61,689 nt of DNA from the NCBI GenBank assembly GCA_043101615.1, contig JBICID010000011.1:1-61689 (forward strand), read 5' to 3'. Source of the stretch: JBLHKT01 sp043101615 (GTDB taxonomy: Bacteria > Planctomycetota > Phycisphaerae > Phycisphaerales > UBA1924). Below, in pieces: positions 1 through 7,919 of the stretch. The notes under the pieces were generated by a model, which saw nothing but the letters and a program-made list of their open reading frames with translations, had not been told where the DNA came from and did no database searches. Position 1 is the stretch's first letter. Every line of letters starts with the position of its first letter. The position numbers were made by a program, and so were the translations under genes.

Positions 1-130
1 CCCCCCCCCGCACGCAGCCCCTTGGTGCGACGAGGGGATGCGGGACATCGCACCAAATGTTCCCCGGGGAACATTTGGTGCGATGTCCCGCATCCCCTCG
101 TCGCACCAAGGGGCTGCGTGCGGGGGGGGG
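1..130. repeat. Perfect 130-bp palindrome with nested inverted repeats
   Basis: Bases 1-65 are the exact reverse complement of bases 66-130, with no spacer; the centre is the CCCCGGGG core near 62-69. Each arm holds a smaller inverted repeat, TTGGTGCGA at 22-30 with TCGCACCAA at 48-56, mirrored at 75-83 and 101-109, so the 9-mer occurs four times in alternating orientation. The outer ends are runs of nine C and nine G. The left arm may continue beyond the window. Perfect spacerless palindromes of this size are unstable in most bacteria, so a fold-back assembly artefact at a contig end is a serious alternative to a hairpin end or an intergenic element. Confidence 0.95.
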
Positions 131-137
131 TGGTCTG

Positions 138-662
138 TCAGGCGGAGCGTGCCTCGCCGTGTTCGTCGCGGGCGATCTCCCCGATCGGGGACTCGCGCTC
201 CAGCAGCTCGCGCAGCCGGTCCAGGTCCTCGAGTTCCAGCGGGGTGTGTGGCGGGACAGACGGGATCCGTGTGGCGCGCAGGATTCGTGCCTTGGCCACC
301 TCGGCGGATTCGCGCGTCCGGCGGGACGCGAGTGCGCACAGGCGGAGCGACTCCGCGTCCGGGGCCGCCTCACCGAGCCACGCCACGAAGGCGCCGACCT
401 CGCCGACCCGACGGTGCTGGTCGCCGGTGAGCAGCACCGAGCCGAACATCTGCTGGTCCCGATCGACCAGGAACTGCTCGCCGCACGCCCTGCAGCCGCC
501 CTTGTGCTTGGGCAGTCTGCGCCCGGTGGGATTGTGGCAGTGCGGGCAGACCGGCTCGGCGGCGTCGCGACACTCGCGGCACAGCACGGCGCCCTCGAAC
601 AGCGACGCGGGCTCCTCGGTCGGGATCACCCGGGTGCAGGTCTGGCAGGTCGTCTGATCCAT
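138..662 (-). CDS. Zinc-ribbon protein with four CxxC pairs
   Basis: The 174-residue protein has no signal peptide or membrane segment. Its first 60 residues hold four CxxC pairs (C6/C9, C29/C32, C39/C42, C57/C60), enough for two zinc ribbons. The remainder is charged and helical, with a Leu/Glu/Arg-rich segment near residues 140-165. I do not recognise a specific family; double zinc-ribbon proteins of this kind often bind nucleic acid or act as adaptors, but nothing here decides that. It ends 8 bases from the large palindrome and is separated by about 170 bases from the upstream GH5 gene on the same strand, so it is probably transcribed alone. Confidence 0.75.
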   Translation of the reverse strand: MDQTTCQTCTRVIPTEEPASLFEGAVLCRECRDAAEPVCPHCHNPTGRRLPKHKGGCRACGEQFLVDRDQQMFGSVLLTGDQHRRVGEVGAFVAWLGEAAPDAESLRLCALASRRTRESAEVAKARILRATRIPSVPPHTPLELEDLDRLRELLERESPIGEIARDEHGEARSA

Positions 663-833
663 GGTTCTCGCTCGCGGGGCTGGCAGGCAGGCGGGGCGTC
701 CGCACGGTCGCTCCCGTAGCGTTCAAGGTTCCGCCTGAGCGGGCCGGCGTCCACACAAACCCGCGTCGGTCTGGGCGATTCCGAGCCGGGCGCGGCACGA
801 CCGGCGCGTCTTGCCCGGATTGCCACGCCGTTC

Positions 834-2732
834 TCAGCAGCCCGAGAGAAAGACCGCGACGAAGGCCCCGATGTCGGCGTTGTCGAGCACGCCGTCTGCG
901 TTGAAGTCTGCGATCGGGTCCCGGTCGAGGAAGACGCGGGCGAACGTCCCGATGTCGGCGTTGTCGAGGACGCTGTCGGCGTTGAGGTCGGCCCGGCAGG
1001 CTGGTACAAGGGCGAACTCGAAGGCCTCCCAGGCGTCGGGGACGTCGCGGTCGCACATCATGGGGGCCTGGCCGTTCTCGGACGAGACGAACTTGCCGTT
1101 GCCGGCGCGCAGGGCGATGCGCCCGTTGCCCAGGTCGAGCCATTCGAAGCGTTCCCATGTGCCGACACCGGTGCGTTCGCAGGTCATGGGCGCGAGGCCG
1201 TTCTCGGAAGAGACGTACCGCCCGTTCGAGCCCCGCAGCGCGATCCGCCCGTCTCCCGCGTCTACCACCTCGAAGTGCTCGTCGGCGGAGGGGGACGGTG
1301 CGTCGCAGGCGATGGCCGAGGGGGAGCCGGAGGAGACATACGCCCCGTTGTTCCCTCGCAGAGAGATCGTCCGGCCCGCGGGGGCGCACCCGTCGGGGAC
1401 GGGCGTGCAGCCCGAGACGCCGGGCTCGGGCAGTTCTGCGGTCACCGCTGCGAGCGTGTTGGGGTTGGGGATGACGTTCTCGAACCGGATGCTGTAGAGC
1501 ACGGACGGAATGGCGGCGGCCCCGTCGGCGGGGTAGTTGCCCCCGAGCCGGTAGAGTGCGGCGTTCTCGGCGTAGTCGTGCCGCTTGTAGGTCCAGTGGC
1601 ACCAGCCGATGCCGGCGTTCTCGAGTTTCTGGATGTTCTGGGCCAGCCACGCGGGGGTGTTCTCGCCTGTCTCGCCGACCCAGACCGGGACGTTGTGTGT
1701 GTCGCGGAAGTTGATGAGATTGACGATCTTGTTGATCTGGTTGGGGTTGGGGTCCGGCACCCAGTCGTCGGCGGGGTCGATCCAGTAGCGGTGGGCGCTG
1801 TAGACCAGGCCCCAGCTCGGCGCGAAGTCGGAGGGGAGCATGGCGTCGTAGTTGTTGCCCCAGCCGTTGCCGTGGATCCCGATGATGTGGTTGTCGCCGT
1901 TGTTGCGGACGGTGGTGAGGAGGCGCTGGGTGAGCGCGTGGATGGCCTGGTTGCCGCCCGGGACGTTGTTGGGCTCGTTGATGAACTCGTACATCGCGAT
2001 GCGGGGCTCGTCCTTGTAGCGGTCCGAGATGGCCTTCCAGAGCCGGTCGAGGGTGTCCTGGAAGACGGGGAAGAGCCAGAGGTTGTTGGCGTAGAAGCCG
2101 TCGCAGATGTTGAGGTCCGAGCCCTGGGCCCCGGGCGCGGCGTGCATGTCGAGGATGAGGTAGAGGCCGTTGGCCTCGCACCATTCGATGAGCCGATCGA
2201 TGACGAGGAACCCCTCGGTCTGATCGTCCACGAAGAGCTGATCGGTGTCGAGCCAGGTGCGCAGGGCGTTCTTGTAGGCGTCGTGGCGGACCGGGAGGTT
2301 GTCGGGGACGGCGGTGCGCACGGCGCGCTGCTGATCGGTAAGGAAGAGCTCGTAGTGCATGGGGAGTCGGACGGCGTTGAAGCCCAGCGAGGCGATGTGA
2401 TCGATGTCGGCCCTGGTGATGAAGGTGTCGCGCCACCGCTGGTAGAAGTCCTCGATCTCGGCGGGTGAGAGGCCGTCGGCCTTGTACTTCTGCTTCATCT
2501 GCCACTGGGTGCCCGGGCATCCGGGGCAGCCCTGGGGGTGGAGCATGTACCCCTCCTGGAGGAGCCAGTTGCCGAGCCCGACGGCGCGGAGGGTCATCGG
2601 ACGACCGGTGTCGGCGTTGACGATGTCCTTGCCCCGGACCTCGAGCCAGCAGTCGTTGCACTGGCCCCTGGCGGCACGTGCGGAGATCGACACGAGCGTG
2701 AGCGCGAGAACGAACGTGCAGAGGCGTCGCAT
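834..2732 (-). CDS. Secreted GH5 glycoside hydrolase with fascin-like domain and GC-type dockerin
   Basis: A 632-residue exported enzyme. Residues 1-23 form a signal peptide ending near ARG-Q. Residues about 35-390 are a GH5 (beta/alpha)8 barrel: the acid/base is E253 in INEPN and the nucleophile E354 in WVGETGEN. Residues about 453-576 hold three beta-trefoil (fascin-like) repeats of the form GRIALRGSNGRYVSS, often carbohydrate-binding. Residues 578-632 are two EF-hand-like loops ending in Gly-Cys. GH5 members cleave beta-1,4- or beta-1,3-glucans or mannans; the exact substrate cannot be read here. The start at 2732 was chosen because it begins the signal peptide and a good promoter lies 55-83 bases upstream; the open frame continues upstream but without protein-like sequence. 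Confidence 0.9.
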   Translation of the reverse strand: MRRLCTFVLALTLVSISARAARGQCNDCWLEVRGKDIVNADTGRPMTLRAVGLGNWLLQEGYMLHPQGCPGCPGTQWQMKQKYKADGLSPAEIEDFYQRWRDTFITRADIDHIASLGFNAVRLPMHYELFLTDQQRAVRTAVPDNLPVRHDAYKNALRTWLDTDQLFVDDQTEGFLVIDRLIEWCEANGLYLILDMHAAPGAQGSDLNICDGFYANNLWLFPVFQDTLDRLWKAISDRYKDEPRIAMYEFINEPNNVPGGNQAIHALTQRLLTTVRNNGDNHIIGIHGNGWGNNYDAMLPSDFAPSWGLVYSAHRYWIDPADDWVPDPNPNQINKIVNLINFRDTHNVPVWVGETGENTPAWLAQNIQKLENAGIGWCHWTYKRHDYAENAALYRLGGNYPADGAAAIPSVLYSIRFENVIPNPNTLAAVTAELPEPGVSGCTPVPDGCAPAGRTISLRGNNGAYVSSGSPSAIACDAPSPSADEHFEVVDAGDGRIALRGSNGRYVSSENGLAPMTCERTGVGTWERFEWLDLGNGRIALRAGNGKFVSSENGQAPMMCDRDVPDAWEAFEFALVPACRADLNADSVLDNADIGTFARVFLDRDPIADFNADGVLDNADIGAFVAVFLSGC

Positions 2733-2786
2733 GGGCTTCCCGGGTGATCGGACGTCGGGGCGTGTCCCGCCGACATCGCCCGGGAG

Positions 2787-2815
2787 AGGGTACTGCGAAC
2801 TCGGACGGGTGTAAA
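2787..2815 (-). promoter_or_regulatory. Sigma70-type promoter for the GH5 gene
   Basis: Read on the minus strand: TTTACA (2815-2810), a 17-base spacer and TACCCT (2792-2787), placing transcription start about 45-50 bases before the GH5 start codon. No copy of either operator found in the glycan modules is visible here, so regulation looks separate from them. Confidence 0.55.
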
Positions 2816-2863
2816 GGGTCTGTCCGGAGGCTCGTGCCGAGACCGCGCCGGGCGGGGGGCGGG

Positions 2864-3766
2864 TCAGCAGCCGGCGATGAAAGCGCCGACGAAGGCCTGG
2901 ATGTCGGCGTTGTCGGTGAGGCCGTCCCCGTTGAGGTCGGACGCCGGATCGCCGGCGAGGAAGAGCTGGACAAAGGTCGCGATGTCGGCGTTGTCGAGGA
3001 CGCCGTCCGCGTTGAGGTCGGCGGGGCAGGGCATCGTGGTGGACCACCACCAGTCGGTGATGTTCGTGGCGATGGGGGGGAAGGTGCTGGCGAGGTTGTC
3101 GCGCCAGACGGTGTAGTCCGCTGCGTCCACGACGCCGTCGGCGTTGTAGTCACCGGAGAACTTGACGCTGCCGTCGCCCATCAGCATGCCGACTCCGCCG
3201 CTGTGGTTCGAACGCCAGACGGTGTAGTCCGCGGCGTCGACGAGGCCGTCGGAGTTGTAGTCGCCGGCGAGCTGGTAGAACTCGGCCGGCGAGACGAGCT
3301 GGCCGAGGTTGTCGCGCCAGACGGTGAAATCGGCGGCGTCGACGACGCCGTCGTCGTTGTAATCCCCGGCGAGGCCGCCCGCGAAGACCGAGAGGACCTC
3401 GATCCAGTCCACGTGCGGCTGCTTGGTGGTCTCTGCGGGCGGGAAGGGGACGACGCCCCAGGCGAGCCGGGCGGATGGAGCCAGCGGGGCCCCGTTGGAG
3501 GCTGCGTCGAAGCGATCGGTCGGCCACTGGGCGGTCCCGGTCTGGCCGTAGTTGGACTGCCAGAGGTTGAAGTCCTGTGCGTCGATGGTTCCGTTGCGGT
3601 TGAAGTCGCCGATGGAGTCTCGCCAGACGGTGTAGTCTGCGGCGTCGACCACGCCGTCGCCGGTCTGGTCGGCGAGGAAGGCCTTCCAGCTCGTGCCCGG
3701 CTGGGCCGCGGCGGTTCCGGCCAGCGTGGCCAGCGTGAGAGTGGTGAGAGCGGTCGTGCGGGACAT
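2864..3766 (-). CDS. Exported protein built almost wholly of dockerin repeats of two types
   Basis: A 300-residue protein with a signal peptide (residues 1-21, cleavage after AAA). It holds several calcium-loop repeats of the planctomycete dockerin-I style, DYNxDGVVDAADYTVWRDN, near residues 33-50, 55-72, 130-150, 165-185 and 205-225, then a complete GC-type pair (residues about 246-300) ending in Gly-Cys. No catalytic domain is visible. Between repeats lies a short segment, LMGDGSVKF, like the C-terminal motif of DUF1559 pseudopilin-like proteins, suggesting assembly from fragments. A strong AAGGAG ribosome site precedes the start. It may act as a multivalent binding or spacer protein; that role is inferred. 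Confidence 0.8.
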   Translation of the reverse strand: MSRTTALTTLTLATLAGTAAAQPGTSWKAFLADQTGDGVVDAADYTVWRDSIGDFNRNGTIDAQDFNLWQSNYGQTGTAQWPTDRFDAASNGAPLAPSARLAWGVVPFPPAETTKQPHVDWIEVLSVFAGGLAGDYNDDGVVDAADFTVWRDNLGQLVSPAEFYQLAGDYNSDGLVDAADYTVWRSNHSGGVGMLMGDGSVKFSGDYNADGVVDAADYTVWRDNLASTFPPIATNITDWWWSTTMPCPADLNADGVLDNADIATFVQLFLAGDPASDLNGDGLTDNADIQAFVGAFIAGC

Positions 3767-3880
3767 GGTGTGCTCCTTGAAACCCCGTGTGGGTTAGTGT
3801 GGGAGCGGGGACCGCCCGGGCGACTCACGCGCCGGATGGCGATTTCATTGGAGCGATGGCCGGGAGGTGCCGGTGGCGGT

Positions 3881-4939
3881 TCAGCAGCCGGCGAGGAAGG
3901 CGGCGACGAAGGCGGTGATGTCGCCGTTGTCGATGATGGCGTCGGCGTTGAAGTCCGCGTTGGGATCGGCGGCGAGGAAGAGGGTGACGAAGACGCCGAT
4001 GTCGGCGTTGTCGAGCACGCCGTCGTCGTTCAGGTCGGCGGGGCAGGCCGGGGGCGTGGGCTTTGGGTGGCGGAGGAGCCAGTCGAGGGCGAGTGTGGCG
4101 AAGGCGTTGGTGGGGGCGAGACTGACGAACGGGGGGCCGTGCTCGGCGCCGAGCATGGTCCAGAGCTCGGACTCGTAGCCCTCGGCGCAGTTCTGGTCGT
4201 ACAGGTCGATGACGGTCTCGCTGCCGGCGACGTTGCCGACGAGATTGAAGGGGTCGCCGACGGGGCGTGAGACGGGGTCGCACCCGTTGAAGACGGCCCA
4301 GGTCTCGACGGACTGGATCGCCCCGGCGTGGGGCCCGCCGAGCGGGACCGTGCCGCCGTCGTAGGCGATGACGGAGTCGGCGGTGCCGTGCACCTGGAGG
4401 ACGGAGACGGGGTTGGCGGGGTCGCAGGCGGGGTCGGTCGGGAGGGGGGTGGCGCCGGCGAGGGAGACGAGGGAGGCGATGAGGTCGGCGTGGTCGCAGG
4501 CCATGCGGTAGGCCATGAATCCGCCGTTGGAGTATCCGACGAGGTGGACGCGGTCGGGGTCCACGGCGAACTGGGCCTGTATGGTCTCGATGAGGGTGCG
4601 GAGGTAGGCCGAGTCGTTGGGGTTGTTGTTGAACAGGTCGCAGCATCCGGCCTCGGCGTTCCAGTAGCCCAGGCCGAGGAAGTTGGTGTTGCCTGAGGGG
4701 GCGATGTAGAGGAAGCGTTCGAGGTCGACGAGGGGTGTGAGGTTGAAGTAGGCCTCGACCTCGGGCCCGTCCTGCTGGAAGCCGTGCAGGGCGACGACGA
4801 GGGGGAGGGGTTCGCCGGGGTCGTAGGAGGTGGGGACGAGGAGGGGGACGTTGCCCCGCCCGGCGTCGATGGGGGCGGTGGTCTGGGCGAGGGCGGGTGT
4901 GAGGGATGTGAGTGTGGCGATGAGGGCCGGTGTGCGCAT
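3881..4939 (-). CDS. Secreted PHB-depolymerase/feruloyl-esterase-family esterase with GC-type dockerin
   Basis: A 352-residue alpha/beta hydrolase of the LpqC/esterase-PHB-depolymerase group (CE1-like). After a signal peptide (1-19) come the oxyanion HG (52-53), the nucleophile elbow GYSNG with S137, the acid D188 in HGTAD and the base H267 in GAEHGPP. Conserved cysteines such as C99/C100 and C147 fit this secreted family. Residues 299-352 are the dockerin pair ending in Gly-Cys. The enzyme probably removes ester-linked groups (feruloyl or acetyl) from polysaccharide, or cleaves polyesters; sequence alone does not choose. The start at 4939 follows a CAGGAG ribosome site; the open frame extends 160 codons upstream without protein-like sequence. 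Confidence 0.85.
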   Translation of the reverse strand: MRTPALIATLTSLTPALAQTTAPIDAGRGNVPLLVPTSYDPGEPLPLVVALHGFQQDGPEVEAYFNLTPLVDLERFLYIAPSGNTNFLGLGYWNAEAGCCDLFNNNPNDSAYLRTLIETIQAQFAVDPDRVHLVGYSNGGFMAYRMACDHADLIASLVSLAGATPLPTDPACDPANPVSVLQVHGTADSVIAYDGGTVPLGGPHAGAIQSVETWAVFNGCDPVSRPVGDPFNLVGNVAGSETVIDLYDQNCAEGYESELWTMLGAEHGPPFVSLAPTNAFATLALDWLLRHPKPTPPACPADLNDDGVLDNADIGVFVTLFLAADPNADFNADAIIDNGDITAFVAAFLAGC

Positions 4940-4990
4940 GCTCGCTCTCCTGGTGGAGAGCGTACCCGGGGGCGGGCCCCGGACGCAACG

Positions 4991-5024
4991 AAAAACGCCG
5001 GTCGCGCGTTGGCGTGCCCGGCGT
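4991..5024 (-). terminator. Probable intrinsic terminator
   Basis: ACGCCGG (4995-5001) pairs with CCGGCGT (5018-5024); on the minus strand the stem is followed by a run of T (4994-4991). It lies 29 bases beyond the stop of the dockerin gene at 5053-6735, separating that gene from the esterase gene. The loop is long (16 bases), so strength is uncertain. Confidence 0.55.
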
Positions 5025-5052
5025 CGTGGTGCGAGCGGAGGGAGTGGGTGGG

Positions 5053-6735
5053 TCAGCGTCGGCGTTTCGTGTTCTTCTCGCGGGCGGAGTTCCGGGAGTC
5101 GTTCTCGCGTCCATTCTTGTCGGGGTTGGCGTGGTACCGCATGACGCGCCCGATGCCTCGGTTGCGTCGGGTGGTCTCGGTTTCCTGGCAGCCGGTGAGG
5201 AAGGCGCGGAGGAAGACCCGGACGTCGTTGGGGCCGATGCGGAGGTTGCCGTCGAGGTCGGCGCCGGGGTCGCGGTCGATGTAGAGGCGGACGAAGGCGA
5301 GGATGTCGCCGTGGTCGAGGACGCCGTCGGGGTTGACGTCGGCGAGGCAGGCGGGCTTCTCGGGCTCTTCCTCCTGCTCGGTGACGAAGCAGATCTGGCC
5401 CCGGTCGAAGGAGACGCATCCCTCGGAGGCGGCGAGCAGGTCCTCGAGCCGGACCCAGGCGAAGTTGTCGAGGAGGTAGATGGGCTGGCCGGGGGTGACC
5501 TCGAGGGTGGCGCCCGGCTCGAGCGCGAGGGCCTGGTTGACGAAGTCGGCGGAGGAGAGGTACAGGGCGTCGGGGAGGCCGTCGTTGTCGTCGTCGGTGG
5601 CGTCGGTGAGGGTGACGGTGGCGTTCTGGGCGACGGTGAGGCGCATGGAGAAGTCGAGCCGCGCGTCGGCCTCGTCGGTCTGTGCGATCTCGAGCGTTCC
5701 GTCGCCGGTCATGACGAGCGATCCGTCAAGCGATTCGGCGTTGGCGGTGTTGAGGACGACGCCGCCGGAGACGCTGAGCTGGGAGGACTGATCGATGGAG
5801 AGCGCCTGTGCGCCGTCCACGGCGTTGAGCCAGACGGATCCGCCGCCGGTGGCGACGACGCGCGTGTTGCTGGCGGGCTGGGTGGTGAGGCTGTCCGCTG
5901 CGAGGACGGAGCCCTGGCCGTGTGCGCGCAGGAGCGCGCCGTCGGCGGAGGTGAGGGCGCCGAGCGAGAGGGTGGCGCCGGAGAGCGACTGGAGGGTGGC
6001 GCCCGAGGCGGTGGTGGCGGCGTCCATCAGGATGAGGGAGCCCGCTCGCTCGGCGGTGACGGTGTCGGAGTCGAGCGAGGCGAGGGATCCGGCGTTGATG
6101 ACGCCCCCGAAGGTGGCGTACCAGGTCATGTCGCCGCTGACGGAGGCGAGGGCGGGCAGGTCGAGCCTGGCCTCGTTGCCGTCGGCGAAGGTGGCGCCGA
6201 ACGCGGTCGCGGTCGCGGGCTGGGCGAGCGTGATGGAGGCGAGACTGGGCATGCTGATCACGGCCGAGCCCGCGGATCGCTTGGCGGCGAGGACCTCTCC
6301 CGCGAGGGTGGTGGACCATGAGGCGGCGCTGACGGTGATGCCGCCGTCGAAGGACTCGAACCGACCGTGGTCGACGTGCCCGGCGGCGGCGACGTTGATG
6401 ACGGCGCCGGGGTCTCGTGTGCGGAGGGTGCCGAGGCCGGTGACGGGCCCGAGCACGGTGAAGGTGGCGGGCGCGTCGAGCTCGACGGCTCCGAAGCTGC
6501 CGGCGGAGAACCCCGAGACGGCGATGCCCGCGCCCGTGAGGATGCGTGTGGGGAGGTTGAGGGTGATGTTGTAGGACGTGTCTGCGGTGTTGTTGGGCAC
6601 CGCGCCGATGCTCCACGAAGAGGCGGAGGTGTAGCTGCCGTTGAACGAGCCGGTGTAGGTGGCGTTGACGGTGGTCTGGGCCAGTCCGGCGGTGGCTGTG
6701 AGTGCGAGCGCGGTGAGGGGTGCGGCGTGGCGCAT
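5053..6735 (-). CDS. Secreted beta-rich protein with GC-type dockerin and an extra basic tail
   Basis: A 560-residue exported protein: signal peptide 1-19, then about 400 residues rich in Ser, Ala, Gly, Thr and Val in short repeated strands, as in autotransporter-like beta-helix or PEP-CTERM-associated surface proteins. No catalytic motif is seen. A GC-type dockerin pair follows near residues 463-516 (PDGVLDHGDILAF and NLRIGPNDVRVF; the second loop is degenerate). Unlike its neighbours, the chain continues past the usual Gly-Cys end for about 44 mostly basic residues ending in KRRR. A GGAGGT ribosome site precedes the start. It may be a surface adhesin or matrix protein (inference from composition only). 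Confidence 0.75.
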   Translation of the reverse strand: MRHAAPLTALALTATAGLAQTTVNATYTGSFNGSYTSASSWSIGAVPNNTADTSYNITLNLPTRILTGAGIAVSGFSAGSFGAVELDAPATFTVLGPVTGLGTLRTRDPGAVINVAAAGHVDHGRFESFDGGITVSAASWSTTLAGEVLAAKRSAGSAVISMPSLASITLAQPATATAFGATFADGNEARLDLPALASVSGDMTWYATFGGVINAGSLASLDSDTVTAERAGSLILMDAATTASGATLQSLSGATLSLGALTSADGALLRAHGQGSVLAADSLTTQPASNTRVVATGGGSVWLNAVDGAQALSIDQSSQLSVSGGVVLNTANAESLDGSLVMTGDGTLEIAQTDEADARLDFSMRLTVAQNATVTLTDATDDDNDGLPDALYLSSADFVNQALALEPGATLEVTPGQPIYLLDNFAWVRLEDLLAASEGCVSFDRGQICFVTEQEEEPEKPACLADVNPDGVLDHGDILAFVRLYIDRDPGADLDGNLRIGPNDVRVFLRAFLTGCQETETTRRNRGIGRVMRYHANPDKNGRENDSRNSAREKNTKRRR

Positions 6736-6977
6736 GTCGACCTCCGGTGGTCAGGACCTTCCGGGGGTTGAGTGTGCGGAGTGTTGGGGGGGCGGGGCCA
6801 GCGTGTGGGCGGGTGGGCGGGCGCGGGGGGTCGGGGTTGTGCGGGCGTGTTGCCGGGGCACCACACCGAAAGTCCGGGGAGACGCTCAAGGGTGTGAGAC
6901 GGGGCGGGGGCTGCGGGATGCGCGGGCCTTTTCGGACGGGTGGTGATTCGGCAACGCGTGTGCCGCGCGGGCGCGTG

Positions 6978-7898
6978 TCAGACCGGGTCGCAGGCGCGGT
7001 AGGCGTCGATGAGCGCCCGCTCGCCCTCCTTGCCGCCCCGTGACAGGCCGTGCTCCATGCCGAGGACTCCGGTGAAGCCCTTGGACTTGATGTGCGAGAA
7101 GACGTTGCGGTAGTTGATCTCGCCGGTGGTGGGCTCGTTGCGTCCGGGGTTGTCGCCCTGCTGGAAGTAGGCGATCTCGGACCAGGCGCGGTCGATGTTG
7201 GGGATGAGGTTGCCCTCGGTGATCTGCTGGTGGTACAGGTCGTCGAGGATCTTGCAGGCTGGGGAATCGACGGCGCGGCATATCTCGTAGGCGTGGCCCA
7301 TCTCGGCGAGGAGCATGTTGGGGTGGTCGCGCGGGTTGAGGGGTTCGAGCACCATGACGAGCCCGTGCGGCTCGAGCACCTCGGCGGCGGCGCGGAGGGC
7401 GTCCACGGCGTAGGCGGTCTGGTAGGACAGGTCGATGCGCGGGTGGCGGGTGCCCGGGACGACGGTCATCCACCTCGCGTTGGTGCGTTTGGCGACCTCG
7501 ACCGCGTCGCGGGCCGACCGCACGAACTTCTCGCGGTCCTCGGCGTTGTTCTGGGAGAGCGTTGGGCCCCAGGCGGTGTCCATGTTCATCACGAAGACGC
7601 CCATCGTCAGGCCGAGGCGGTCCATGGCAGCGGCGAGGCGCTCCTGCTCCTCGACCGACCGTCCGGCCATGCCGTTGTCCTCCCAGGCGGTGAAGCCCTG
7701 GTCTGCGGCGAACTCGAGCTGGGCGACCGGGTCGTCTCCGGCGTGGTGGCGGAACATGCCGAAGTGGGGGGCGAAGTGCATCGAGAAGGTGGCGCGGTTG
7801 TGCATGGTCTGCCTCGCGTGCTCGCGCCCGGAGGCGGTGGCGGTGAGTGCGGCGACGCCGGTGGCGGTGGAGGTGGCGAGGAAATCGCGTCGGTTCAT
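6978..7898 (-). CDS. Tat-exported TIM-barrel protein, hydroxypyruvate-isomerase-like
   Basis: The 306-residue protein opens with a twin-arginine signal (NRRDFLATS) and then resembles the AP-endonuclease-2/xylose-isomerase-like TIM barrels of the hydroxypyruvate isomerase (Hyi) group: FSMHFAPHFGMF near the first strand, VLEPLNPRDHPN, KILDDLYHQQITEGN and GVLGMEHG carry the usual metal-binding Glu/Asp/His positions. Members isomerise small keto-sugars or keto-acids; export by Tat is common for such proteins in planctomycetes. It follows the Gfo/Idh/MocA gene by 21 bases and is the last gene of a minus-strand run beginning near 12516, suggesting one catabolic operon. The substrate is unknown. Confidence 0.8.
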   Translation of the reverse strand: MNRRDFLATSTATGVAALTATASGREHARQTMHNRATFSMHFAPHFGMFRHHAGDDPVAQLEFAADQGFTAWEDNGMAGRSVEEQERLAAAMDRLGLTMGVFVMNMDTAWGPTLSQNNAEDREKFVRSARDAVEVAKRTNARWMTVVPGTRHPRIDLSYQTAYAVDALRAAAEVLEPHGLVMVLEPLNPRDHPNMLLAEMGHAYEICRAVDSPACKILDDLYHQQITEGNLIPNIDRAWSEIAYFQQGDNPGRNEPTTGEINYRNVFSHIKSKGFTGVLGMEHGLSRGGKEGERALIDAYRACDPV

Positions 7899-7919
7899 GG
7901 GGTGCTCTCGGTGGGGGGA

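Noticed and set aside
1..130. The palindrome as an ordinary intrinsic terminator of the zinc-ribbon gene
   Set aside because: It is far longer than a terminator stem, has no T-run and is symmetrical with nested hairpins.
370..3153. A 927-codon minus-strand frame across the first two genes
   Set aside because: It is an Arg/Pro-rich shadow of the zinc-ribbon and GH5 genes in another frame and shows no domain.
2744..4270. Long plus-strand open frame antisense to the dockerin genes
   Set aside because: Its Gly/Val/Glu-rich translation is the GC-rich shadow of two real minus-strand proteins with signal peptides and dockerins; many similar shadows occur across the window.
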